NCBI GenBank assembly: GCA_017936205.1
Contig: JAGBGB010000313.1
Span: 1-12,825 of the forward strand
Direction: 5' to 3'
Source: Oscillospiraceae bacterium
GTDB taxonomy: Bacteria; Bacillota; Clostridia; Oscillospirales; Oscillospiraceae
DNA length: 12,825 nt
Position 1 is the stretch's first letter. Each line of letters opens with the position of its first letter. The translations under genes were made by a program, and so were the position numbers. Shown here in pieces: positions 1 to 7,700 of this stretch. The notes beneath the pieces are model-generated. The model was not told the origin of the DNA. It did no database searches and saw only the letters and a list, made by a program, of their open reading frames with translations.

Positions 1-329
1 AAAAGGGTAGCAATAGGATCTGTATGTCCTACTTTTACCGCAAGGATCAGTGCCCCTGCCATAAAAAGGATACGCAGCAAATAATTCCCGCGAGCCTTAA
101 GCTGTCCCATTTGTGGATTTTCGCTTTTCTCCGCACGGAGCAAAGAAAAGATCATAGCAGTGTAGTTTGCAAGGGAAATTCCTGCCCCTGCAAGAGCGCC
201 CAGCAGTACGGCTGTGGTGTATTTCCGAATCAGAATGTACACACAAACCATAAGCACGCACAGCAGAAGCTGCGCTACATAGACAGGCAGTTGCTGACGA
301 AAGACTGTTTTCGTTTCCTGTGATATCAT
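1..329 (-). CDS. atpI: ATP synthase subunit I-like membrane protein (AtpI), 3' end outside window
   Basis: My reverse-strand translation gives a small hydrophobic protein starting MISQETKTVF, with 109 complete codons before the window edge. Three membrane segments are visible at about residues 13-33, 39-63 and 83-101, and the visible end reads HTDPIATL, similar to the conserved 'NP-A-L-P-L' stretch near the end of the ATP synthase subunit I family. The ATG (329-327) overlaps the stop of the upstream atpZ-like gene in an ATGA junction, so translation is probably coupled. AtpI is an accessory membrane protein encoded at the head of F-type ATP synthase operons; it has been linked to c-ring assembly and, together with AtpZ, to magnesium/calcium transport. 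I expect atpB, atpE and the other subunit genes just beyond the left edge. The family call rests on topology, gene order and the motif together, since subunit I is poorly conserved. Confidence 0.72.
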   Translation of the reverse strand, partial: MISQETKTVFRQQLPVYVAQLLLCVLMVCVYILIRKYTTAVLLGALAGAGISLANYTAMIFSLLRAEKSENPQMGQLKARGNYLLRILFMAGALILAVKVGHTDPIATL

Positions 330-583
330 TTCGGTCTGTAACCACCCTTCTTCCGTGTTTCCGTAGGATCAACTGCAGCTTTCAGGAGGAAGCAGATCAT
401 GCTGTACATGCCGCATATCAAACCCAGCACGGCAGTAAGAACCATAACCCATTTCCCCACATTACAATAATGGTGGAGAAGCCAGCCGACTCCAATTAGC
501 AAGGCTGCAGGAGTCAGCAAAGAAATGGTAACCTGGAACAAGTAGTTCATTGCATACGCAAAACGAAAAACCTTCCTATGCAC
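326..583 (-). CDS. atpZ: AtpZ-like small membrane protein at head of ATP synthase operon
   Basis: This is an 85-residue protein with two membrane segments, about residues 14-34 and 41-63, separated by a short turn. The pattern of small residues (LLIGVGWLLHH, then LTAVLGLICGMYS) is that of the AtpZ / 'F0F1-ATPase subunit, putative Ca2+/Mg2+ transporter' family, and an AtpI-like gene follows with a 4-base overlap, which is the normal order in Bacillota. I chose the GTG at 583-581 because a GGGAGG sequence at 597-592 sits 8 bases upstream. An earlier in-frame ATG at 643 lies at or upstream of the predicted transcript start and would add an un-family-like N-terminus. The C-terminus is basic (RKKGGYRPK), as expected for a cytosolic tail. 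The role is inferred from the family and gene order: an accessory membrane protein of the ATP synthase, possibly in divalent cation supply. Confidence 0.75.
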   Translation of the reverse strand: MHRKVFRFAYAMNYLFQVTISLLTPAALLIGVGWLLHHYCNVGKWVMVLTAVLGLICGMYSMICFLLKAAVDPTETRKKGGYRPK

Positions 584-634
584 CCCATGCACCTCCCTGA
601 AATAAAACACATGATCCCACACATACACAGTACC

Positions 635-663
635 ATAATACACCAGCAGTGAAAAAAAAGCAA
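635..663 (-). promoter_or_regulatory. sigma-A promoter of the atpZ-atpI operon
   Basis: On the reverse strand TTGCTT (663-658) and TATTAT (640-635) are separated by 17 bases. Transcription would start near 628, giving a leader of about 45 bases before the GTG start at 583 with its GGGAGG ribosome site. The -35 box is 11 bases from that of the divergent methionine promoter. Confidence 0.6.
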
Positions 664-674
664 CAGATTTTTCG

Positions 675-703
675 TTGACTTTTGATTTGTATAATATTAT
701 AAT
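675..703 (+). promoter_or_regulatory. sigma-A promoter of the metY-metA operon
   Basis: TTGACT (675-680) and a perfect TATAAT (698-703) are spaced by exactly 17 bases, close to the ideal sigma-A promoter. Transcription should start near 710, leaving only about 33 bases before the ATG at 743. That leaves no room for a SAM riboswitch or T-box leader, so any methionine-dependent control must use a protein repressor or something outside this leader. A second TATAAT at 690-695 has no properly spaced -35 box. Confidence 0.8.
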
Positions 704-742
704 CGTTTATGGATCTATTATGTAAAGGAAAGAGGTATTCCC

Positions 743-2029
743 ATGAGCAAATCTCTACAGCCGGAAACCCTGTGTATTCAGGCAGGCTATACACCTAAGA
801 ACGGCGAGCCCCGTCAGATCCCCATTATTCAGAGCACCACCTTCCGTTATGAAAGTGCAGCGGAAATGGCAAAGCTCTTCGATCTGGAGGCCAGCGGTTA
901 TTTCTACACTCGTCTGCAGAATCCCACCTGCGATGCGGTTGCGGCAAAGTTAGCTGCCTTGGAGGGCGGCACCATGGCCATGCTCACAAGCTCCGGTCAG
1001 GCAGCTACCTTCTTCTCCGTTTTTAATATCACAAGCTGCGGCGATCACTTTATCAGTTCCTCCGCCATTTACGGTGGCAGCTTCAACCTGTTCTCCGTCA
1101 CCATGAAGCGTATGGGCATTGAATGCACCTTCGTAGACCCGGATTGCTCCGAGGAGGAATTAGAAGCTGCCTTCCGCCCCAATACCAAGTGTGTTTTCGG
1201 TGAGACCATTGCCAATCCTGCCCTTCGTGTGCTGGATATTGAGAAGTTTGCCAAGGCTGCCCATCGTCACGGTGTTCCCCTGATCGTGGACAACACCTTT
1301 GCCACTCCCATCAACTGCCGTCCCATTGAATGGGGTGCAGACATCGTCACCCATTCTACCAGTAAGTATATTGACGGTCACGCCGCCGCTTTAGGCGGTG
1401 CCATCATTGACAGTGGCAACTTCGACTGGGCAAAGTACCCGGACAAGTTCCCCGGTCTGTGCACTCCCGATGACAGCTACCACGGTGTGATCTATACGGA
1501 ACGCTTCGGCAAGGAAGGCGCCTTTATTACCAAGGCTACGGCACAGCTCATGCGGGACTTCGGCTGTATGCAGTCCCCTCAGAATGCCTTTATAACCAAT
1601 TTAGGCATCGAGAGCCTCCCCGTCCGCATGGCTCGCCACTGCGAGAATGCTCAGAGGATCGCAGAATTCTTAGAAGCACAGGAGAAGATCTCCTGGGTCA
1701 GCTACAGCGGTCTGAAGAATGACAAGTATTACGAGCTGGCACAGAAGTATCTGCCCAAGGGCTCCTGCGGAGTGATCTCCTTCGGTGTCAAGGGTGGAAG
1801 AGCCGCTGCCGCTGCCTTTATGGAAGCCTTGCAGCTTGCCGCCATCGAGACCCATGTAGCCGATGCTCGTACCTGCTGCCTCCATCCTGCGGGAACCACC
1901 CACCGTCAGATGAACGACCAAGAGCTTCTGGCAGCCGGTGTCTCCGCCGACCTGATCCGCCTGAGCTGCGGTCTGGAAAATGCCGACGACCTGATCGCCG
2001 ATCTGCAACAAGCATTAAACAAGCTTTGA
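743..2029 (+). CDS. metY: O-acetylhomoserine sulfhydrylase (O-acetylhomoserine aminocarboxypropyltransferase)
   Basis: This is a 428-residue PLP enzyme of the Cys/Met metabolism family (cystathionine gamma-synthase-like fold), of the length typical for MetY. It joins O-acetylhomoserine and sulfide to give homocysteine and acetate in the cytosol. Visible landmarks are Y55/R57 in YTRLQNP (phosphate contacts from the neighbouring subunit), SSGQAA at 83-88, Y110 (ring stacking), D183 in VDNTFATP, the PLP-binding lysine K208 in HSTSKYIDGH, and R406 in RLSCGLE, which binds the substrate carboxylate. The long stretch after K208 (NFDWAKYPDKFP and beyond) separates MetY from the shorter MetB/MetC enzymes. 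The ATG follows AGAGG at 731-735 with 7-base spacing. The adjacent acetyl-type metA supports O-acetylhomoserine as substrate. A homocysteine synthase that also accepts O-acetylserine cannot be excluded from sequence. Confidence 0.94.
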   Translation: MSKSLQPETLCIQAGYTPKNGEPRQIPIIQSTTFRYESAAEMAKLFDLEASGYFYTRLQNPTCDAVAAKLAALEGGTMAMLTSSGQAATFFSVFNITSCGDHFISSSAIYGGSFNLFSVTMKRMGIECTFVDPDCSEEELEAAFRPNTKCVFGETIANPALRVLDIEKFAKAAHRHGVPLIVDNTFATPINCRPIEWGADIVTHSTSKYIDGHAAALGGAIIDSGNFDWAKYPDKFPGLCTPDDSYHGVIYTERFGKEGAFITKATAQLMRDFGCMQSPQNAFITNLGIESLPVRMARHCENAQRIAEFLEAQEKISWVSYSGLKNDKYYELAQKYLPKGSCGVISFGVKGGRAAAAAFMEALQLAAIETHVADARTCCLHPAGTTHRQMNDQELLAAGVSADLIRLSCGLENADDLIADLQQALNKL

Positions 2030-2038
2030 GGTGTATTT

Positions 2039-2950
2039 ATGCCCATTAAAATCCCCAACGACCTGCCTGCCAGTGCCGTATTGCAAAGTGAAAACATCTT
2101 CGTCATGGATGAAAGCCGTGCCATGACGCAGGACATTCGTCCTCTTGAGATCCTGATCCTCAATCTCATGCCTACCAAAATTGAAACCGAGACCCAGTTT
2201 GCCAGACTTCTGGGGAACACTCCCCTGCAGGTTCATCTGGAGTTCCTGCAGACCAGCTCCCACAAGGCTACCCATGTATCGGAGGATCACATTTTCGCCT
2301 TCTACAAGAGCTTCGAGGAGATCAAGGATCGGAGTTATGACGGTATGATCATTACGGGAGCCCCTGTAGAGCATCTGGCTTTCGAAGAGGTGAACTACTG
2401 GGAAGAGCTTTGCGAAATTATGGAGTGGAGCAAGACCCACATCTACAGCACTCTGCACATTTGCTGGGGTGCTCAGGCGGGGCTGTATTATCACTACGGC
2501 ATCCCCAAGCACCCCTTGCCGGAAAAAATGTTCGGGATTTTCCCCCATCATGTGGATCGGAAGCACCCCATTCTGTTCCGGGGCTTTGATGACTGCTTCA
2601 TGGTTCCCCATTCCCGTCACACTACCATTCTCCGAGAGGATGTGGAGAAGGTTCCGGAGTTAAAAATCGCCGCCTCCTCCCCGGAGGCAGGGATTTTCGC
2701 CATCTTCACCGAGGGTGGCAGACAGGTATTCTTCACAGGTCATGCGGAATACGATCCCGACACCCTGCAAAAGGAGTATCTGAGAGATAAGAATTTAGGC
2801 AAGCCCATTTCTGTGCCGAAGAATTACTTCCCCAACGACGATGACACCCAGCCTCCCATGGTGACCTGGCGGTCCTCCGCCCACCTGCTGTTCTCCAACT
2901 GGCTGAACTATTTCGTCTACCAGAGCACTCCCTACGATTTCACCAAATAA
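2039..2950 (+). CDS. metA: Homoserine O-acetyltransferase (MetA family, acetyl-CoA type)
   Basis: This is a 303-residue protein matching the MetA (homoserine trans-acylase) family along its whole length. It transfers an acyl group from acyl-CoA to the hydroxyl of homoserine, the committing step of methionine synthesis. The catalytic cysteine is C142 in [10 protein letters not shown], and the His/Glu pair is H235 and E237 in [10 protein letters not shown]. The residue reported to set acyl-CoA choice is E111 ([11 protein letters not shown]): Glu marks acetyl-CoA enzymes and Gly the succinyl-CoA enzymes such as that of E. coli, so I call it an acetyltransferase despite the frequent 'succinyltransferase' label. 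The product is the substrate of the upstream metY, only 9 bases away. The ribosome site GAGGTG (2028-2033) overlaps the metY stop codon, so the two are probably translated together. Confidence 0.95.
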   Translation: MPIKIPNDLPASAVLQSENIFVMDESRAMTQDIRPLEILILNLMPTKIETETQFARLLGNTPLQVHLEFLQTSSHKATHVSEDHIFAFYKSFEEIKDRSYDGMIITGAPVEHLAFEEVNYWEELCEIMEWSKTHIYSTLHICWGAQAGLYYHYGIPKHPLPEKMFGIFPHHVDRKHPILFRGFDDCFMVPHSRHTTILREDVEKVPELKIAASSPEAGIFAIFTEGGRQVFFTGHAEYDPDTLQKEYLRDKNLGKPISVPKNYFPNDDDTQPPMVTWRSSAHLLFSNWLNYFVYQSTPYDFTK

Positions 2951-2954
2951 TAAC

Positions 2955-2991
2955 CACGGGGCTGTCTAAAACCAAGTGAGACAGCCCCGTG
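2955..2991 (+). terminator. hairpin terminator of the metY-metA operon
   Basis: A perfect 13-bp stem (2955-2967 with 2979-2991), rich in GC at its base, with an 11-base A-rich loop starts 5 bases after the metA stop codon. The tail that follows (TGTCATATT) is not a clean run of T, so it is a weak intrinsic terminator by that criterion, but no other candidate lies between metA and the convergent regulator gene. Being symmetric, it may also stop leftward transcripts from the merR-type gene. Confidence 0.7.
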
Positions 2992-2997
2992 TGTCAT

Positions 2998-3201
2998 ATT
3001 CCGATTTATTGTACCATTCGTAGGGGCGCGCATTGCGCGTCCGACAACCACCAAGAATTGGTGGTTGTGAAAAATATTTCGATTTTCGGAGAAATTACAT
3101 CATTTTCGGTGGTTTTTGTGTTCATGGCGTTACGCCATGAACCGGACGCGCAATGCGCGCCCCTACGAAGGGGTAAATCAAACTGTGCGATAAATCGGAA
3201 T
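2998..3201. repeat. 204-base nested inverted repeat, MITE-like or structured intergenic element
   Basis: The region is non-coding and built as nested palindromes. Outer arms of 12 bases (2998-3009 and 3190-3201) match perfectly, and inner arms of 27 bases (3017-3043 and 3143-3169) also match perfectly. Inside them are two separate hairpins: 3044-3068 (10-11 bp stem, ACAACCACCA arm) and 3121-3141 (9-bp stem, TTCATGGCG arm, 3-base loop). The inner arm contains GTAGGGGCGCGCATTGCGCG, a type of GC-rich intergenic motif I recall as recurring in Clostridia genomes. No transposase is present and I see no clear target duplication. It lies in the converging gap between metA and the merR-type gene. Confidence 0.75.
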
Positions 3202-3227
3202 TTGGCATTAAAATGGTACTTGTGTAG

Positions 3228-4391
3228 CTACCAATCTAAGGACAGGTAGGATGGCTGGGTGCCTATATCGGTGTAAAAGTAGATATAGCGTACTGTCAGA
3301 GTGTGTTGGTCGTAGCAAAAACAGATGTAATAGGTGGAATCCTTCGTCGCAGCTTCGAAGGGTGGGGTGCCGGAATAGAGGATGTGGCAAGTATAGCTTC
3401 CCTTTTGAAAGGTACAGCCCTCTATGCCGGCCTCTGTGGGTGGCGGAGCATCGTATAGAGCTTGCACCCGAACCAGCTCTGCTGCAAAGGCCTCTGCATC
3501 CGGAGACCATTGGGCATAGATCTCGCAGGTGTTGCCGTAGACTGTTTCTTCATAGAAGTAGCGATACGCATCCATGCCCGAATACAGCGGTTTCACAGGC
3601 AGCAAGGCTTGTGCAAATCCATCCCTGTTCACATGGCTGTTGGAGTCAAAGACACGATAATCGAAGGGATCTGTGGTCTCAGAAATACAAAAATGAAAGG
3701 AAGTCACCATGTATTGAAAAGGTGTCAACACTACAGACAGGATCAGCAGCACCGTTATGAGGATCCGCTTGAGGCGAGGACTGTATTTCAGTCTCGACAC
3801 AAGCAGGATCAGGAGGGTGGGAAGGAGCAGAAGCACAAGCATCAGGATCTCCCTGCCACGGATCACCGGATATCGATACCAACGATAATAGTCAAAAACC
3901 GCCTTTACTGCCAAAGCAACAGGAGCCCATGTGATGAAGAACACAACGACCTTCTTCACAAAAGACAGGAGCAGACAGGACAGCTTCACATGAGAGTCCT
4001 CCACAGGAGACTTGGTCTCCTCAACAGGCTCAGACAGGAGGGCTGCCAGCTCGGACACTGTATAAGGATGTGTCTTGTCCAGTCGAGACAGGGCAGCCAA
4101 TAAATTCTGCTCCTCGTTGATGGTTCCTTGCTTCCTGTTCTGTAATTCCTGTGCGATTTTGGGAATATGCTCCGGGTAGAGCTGCATTTCCCTGATTTCT
4201 GCAATGGAGAAGCCAAACTTACGCAGCACAGCAATGTCCTTTAGCTGCCGAATATCAGCCTCTGAAAAGTCAAAGGTTTTCCGTCCGAGATAGTTCTCAG
4301 TGTACACAGGGGAAATCAGTGCTTCCTCGATATAGTAGCGAATGCTGCGATCCGTCAGACCGGTTGCTTCGCATACTGCCTTGATTTTCAT
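3228..4391 (-). CDS. Membrane-anchored MerR-family transcription regulator with external domain
   Basis: This is a 387-residue protein. Residues 1-70 form a MerR winged helix-turn-helix (MKIKAVCEATGLTDRSIRYY, then FSEADIRQLKDIAVLRKFGFSIAEI), which binds spacer DNA of promoters. A linker with helical character (74-135) follows instead of a normal soluble effector domain. Three hydrophobic segments come next, about 146-166, 181-198 and 210-229, and then about 155 polar, aromatic-rich residues (230-387) that by topology would lie outside the cell. Such an arrangement would read an external or membrane signal and act directly on DNA from the membrane. The start is fixed by AAGGAGGG 8 bases before the ATG. 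Its own promoter has MerR-type spacing, which suggests self-regulation. The ligand and target genes are not evident; the neighbouring mazG-like gene and the lyase are only candidates. I do not recognise the external domain. Confidence 0.82.
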   Translation of the reverse strand: MKIKAVCEATGLTDRSIRYYIEEALISPVYTENYLGRKTFDFSEADIRQLKDIAVLRKFGFSIAEIREMQLYPEHIPKIAQELQNRKQGTINEEQNLLAALSRLDKTHPYTVSELAALLSEPVEETKSPVEDSHVKLSCLLLSFVKKVVVFFITWAPVALAVKAVFDYYRWYRYPVIRGREILMLVLLLLPTLLILLVSRLKYSPRLKRILITVLLILSVVLTPFQYMVTSFHFCISETTDPFDYRVFDSNSHVNRDGFAQALLPVKPLYSGMDAYRYFYEETVYGNTCEIYAQWSPDAEAFAAELVRVQALYDAPPPTEAGIEGCTFQKGSYTCHILYSGTPPFEAATKDSTYYICFCYDQHTLTVRYIYFYTDIGTQPSYLSLDW

Positions 4392-4414
4392 CTACAATCC
4401 CTCCTTGTGCCCAC

Positions 4415-4445
4415 ATTTTACCCTTTTACGCAAGGTGAAAGTCAA
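4415..4445 (-). promoter_or_regulatory. MerR-type promoter with 19-bp spacer and operator dyad
   Basis: On the reverse strand TTGACT (4445-4440) and TAAAAT (4420-4415) are separated by 19 bases, the overlong spacing that MerR-family proteins correct by distorting DNA. Across the spacer, TTTACCCTT and AAGGTGAAA on the forward strand (4417-4425 and 4432-4440) form an imperfect dyad (7 of 9 pairs). Transcription would begin near 4408 with a very short leader before the AAGGAGGG at 4406-4399. The obvious binder is the regulator it drives. Confidence 0.7.
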
Positions 4446-4454
4446 GTCATTTTT

Positions 4455-4781
4455 TCACCAACGGCTCATATTGGTTTGGAATTTCTTGCGGTAGCTGTTC
4501 TCCAGCTCCTCTGGGGTGATTTGGAAGCAGAGGAGCACATCGTTGTAGTACATGAGGACATCGCACAGCTCCTCTACGAAGTGCTCCCGAATTTGGGGCT
4601 CCTCCATAATGGCACGGCTGCCCTTTTTCTTCAGAATGTCTCCAACCTCCCCCAGCTCTCCGTGGAGCCAGAGCAGCTTTTCTATCGCCTTCTCCGGAGA
4701 CAGGCCGCCCCATTTTTCCAAATACTTTTCCTGTAACACACGCTGCATCTCCTGCATTTCTGTAAAGGTCATATCAGCCAT
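4455..4781 (-). CDS. MazG-like nucleotide pyrophosphohydrolase
   Basis: This is a 108-residue, all-alpha protein with the metal-binding signature of the MazG/dUTPase-type NTP pyrophosphohydrolases: E42-x-x-E45 in LHGELGEVGD and E71-x-x-D74 in VEELCDVLMYY, 25 residues apart. These acidic residues bind Mg2+ and the enzyme class splits (d)NTPs into NMP and pyrophosphate, often as house-cleaning of abnormal nucleotides. The substrate cannot be told. The start MADMTFTEM is chosen because GGGGAG lies 8 bases upstream; an in-frame upstream ATG at 4856 lies inside the lyase gene and lacks family-like sequence. It begins 17 bases after the lyase stop codon with no hairpin between, so it is probably read on the same transcript. 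The merR-type promoter starts just after its stop. Confidence 0.78.
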   Translation of the reverse strand: MADMTFTEMQEMQRVLQEKYLEKWGGLSPEKAIEKLLWLHGELGEVGDILKKKGSRAIMEEPQIREHFVEELCDVLMYYNDVLLCFQITPEELENSYRKKFQTNMSRW

Positions 4782-4798
4782 AGCTTCGACTCCCCTCT

Positions 4799-7700
4799 CT
4801 ATAGATGTTGGAAATAGACTTTGGCACTGTCGCTGTAGGCAAAGAGTGCCTTGCACAGCTCCAGCAGTGCCCCTGTTTTGTTGTTTCCATAGGTATCCGC
4901 ACTGTATTGCAGCGTGCAGGAAGCCGGGGCATCTTCTGCAAGGATCTGCACGGAAACCACAGATCTCAGCTCTGCAGCTAACAGGGCCTCCAGAGTGAAG
5001 GCATAGAGCATCCGATCCGGGTTGTAAAGCTCCGGATCCTCTAAGGCCACAGTCTTAGGCTTGCCGTGGATGTCTGTGTAGCTGACCCTCAGGCTCAGCT
5101 TAGACAGATCTCCTGTGTAATTGGACGGATCGAATACGAACTTCAGTGCAACCTTGGATTCCAGATCCAAAGCCTTGCCTGCCCAGGTGATGGGAGCATT
5201 GTCTACATCATTCAGAACCTTATTGGTGTTACCGAAGGTCACAGCCTCCATATCGGACAAATAGGCTCTGTGGACTGCTGTCATATTGGCATCCGCAAGG
5301 GCGTCTGTACGGTAATTCTTGAAGATCTGTGCCCTCCCGCCGTAGCGGAGCAGGTCTGCACAGAGGGTCTTCAGCGCCTCAGGTCTGTCAGGGTTGTTCA
5401 TCTGGGAATAGGCATAGCTTGCAATGCTGTATACATCTACAGGAGAATGGTAGGGCTGTCCGTTCTTGGTTCCGTAGAGCACAGAGGAGATCCGATCATT
5501 CATCTGTACGGCGGTCAAACCCCTCAGCGTGAAGTAATAGTAATTGCCGTTCAGCACAGGCTCCATGCGGAGAGTAGTGGTTCCCTCGGACTGATTCCCC
5601 ACAAAGCTGTCTATGGTGCTTTCCACATAAACGCCGGACATATCGAAGCCCTCTAACAGATCCTTAGATATCAGCAAATTCACTGAAATATCACTTGCCA
5701 GATTCAAACTGTGATTCAGCTTTAACGTTGCATCCTCCACAGACTCCTTATCCTCAGGCTCACCACAGACACAGTAGCCATCTTTGTAGCTGTGGGCATC
5801 TTCTGTGGAGATATTGCAATCCCTGCAGGTCGCCAGGTGGGTCAGAGCATCGATCTTCGTGTAGCTGTAGCTGTGACCGGTTGGGGCTATGGCTTCTGTC
5901 TTTGTTGCCTTACAGGAGGTGCAGGTATAGGTTCTTACACCCGCTGCGGTGCAAGTGGGCTCCTTCGTTACAGTTCCCTTGTTCCAAGCGTGCACCTCGG
6001 TTTTGCTGTATCCGCAGGAGCAGACTGCCTTATGTGTGCTGTCTTCGGAGCTGTAGGAATAGCTGTGGGCTGTCGCTTTAAACTGTGCCTTCACAGTCAG
6101 GTCAGAGAGGATGGTCGACAGATCCTTATCCCAGCCTGTAAAGGTGTAATGGTATTGTCCATCATATTTCTTTCCGGGAGTTGCTGCAGTGTAGGTAGCC
6201 CCTTCTCCATGGTGGACGGTGGTTGTAGCCAGAATGCTCCCATCCTCATTCACAAAGCTGACCTTGTGCAGTGCAGTAGGCAGGGAGTCCTTTGTGCCGA
6301 TGTACAGATAATCTATACTGAAATGTGCATTTTTGTTCGGTGCAGACTTGGTCTGGCTGAACTGGACACGGATGGAATTGATCCGGTTGGCAGTAGTATA
6401 TATGGGGTTGTCCAAAGGGAAGGTCAGAGTAAAATAGCCCTGATCCACATGCTTTGCCATAGGATAGTCCCCATAATCAAAATTGTTATTTGCCACACCC
6501 TCTGAATTGATCCCATAGTAAAGCATCACTCGACCTGCTCCGCTACCGGCAGTGGAAACGGCATCCTCCACCTTTAAGCGGATCTGGCAATAATCCTGCG
6601 TTCCCGGTGTGTATTGCAGGGGCATACTAAGGCCCTTCCCACTGTGGATATAGTGATAGTTCGCCGTACTTTCAGAAGAAATGCCGAAGTACAGATCCCC
6701 ATCCTGAATACAGAAGTCCCCAATATTGGTATTGTACCACCAATTTTCTGCAAGGTCGAAGTTCACAGAACCATAGGTCTTCCCCTGATATCGCTGCGCT
6801 GCTTCTGCACTGTTGGAGAAGTCCATAAGGATATGATCCTGTGTGGGGCGAGCATCCCACGGACCGACATAGATATAATCTATGCTAAATACAGCCTGCA
6901 CGCCTTCTGCAGATTGGATCATGCTAAACTGAGGACGGATAGAGTTGATCTGATTCGCTCCCCTATAGATCGGGTTATCCAGAGGGAACGTCAGCACAAA
7001 GCACCCATGATCGCTGCGGCTTGCAAGATCAAAGTCCACATAATCAAAGTTTTCATTGGCAACGCCACTGTCATTGATGCCGTAATAGAGCATAAATCTG
7101 CCGATGCCGCTGCTGACGGTGGAACGTCCATTCTCAATCTTGATGCGAACCTGGCAGTAATCCTCCGCACCGGGAGCAAACTGCAGGGGCTTGCCGAAGG
7201 ACCTTCCGCAATGGATATAATGGTACGGGCTGTTGCCGGACGGGTCGATGGCGAAGGAAAGTGCTCCGTCAGTCATCGTCGGTTGGGTGATCAGGGCATG
7301 CCTTGTCCAGTTGTCCACAACATCCAGATTTGTGTTGCTGTAAGTCTTGCCGCTGTATCTCAAGCTTGCCTCAGCAGATCCATCAAAGTCCATAAGAATA
7401 TGATCCTCTATGGGTAACCCATCCTTTGTGCCAATATAGATATAATCCACACTAAAGGTAGCATCCGTTCCCTTCATTAGGGCAAACTGGGGACGAATGC
7501 AGTTGATCCGCTGTGCATCTATATAGCTCCCACTATCCAGAGGGAAGGTCAGGACGAAATATCCACGATCTACCCGAGATGCTAAATCAAAGTCAATATA
7601 GTCGAAATTGGATCCATTGGTGAAGGACTCTCCCACACCGTAATAGAGCATGAATCTGCCGCGACCTGCCCCATCCGTAGAAACTGCCTGATCAATTTTT

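Noticed and set aside
24..323. 99-codon frame on the forward strand at the left edge
   Set aside because: The opposite strand carries an AtpI-like membrane protein in operon order; the forward product is a Cys-rich shadow.
584..643. Earlier in-frame ATG for the atpZ-like gene
   Set aside because: It lies at or upstream of the predicted transcript start and has no ribosome site, whereas GTG at 583 has GGGAGG 8 bases upstream.
2015..2620. 201-codon frame on the reverse strand
   Set aside because: It is antisense to metA, whose catalytic residues are all in place, and has no ribosome site or family likeness.
2989..3249. 86-codon forward frame across the inverted repeat
   Set aside because: It spans a nested palindrome, has no ribosome site and its composition follows the repeat; it is not a credible protein.
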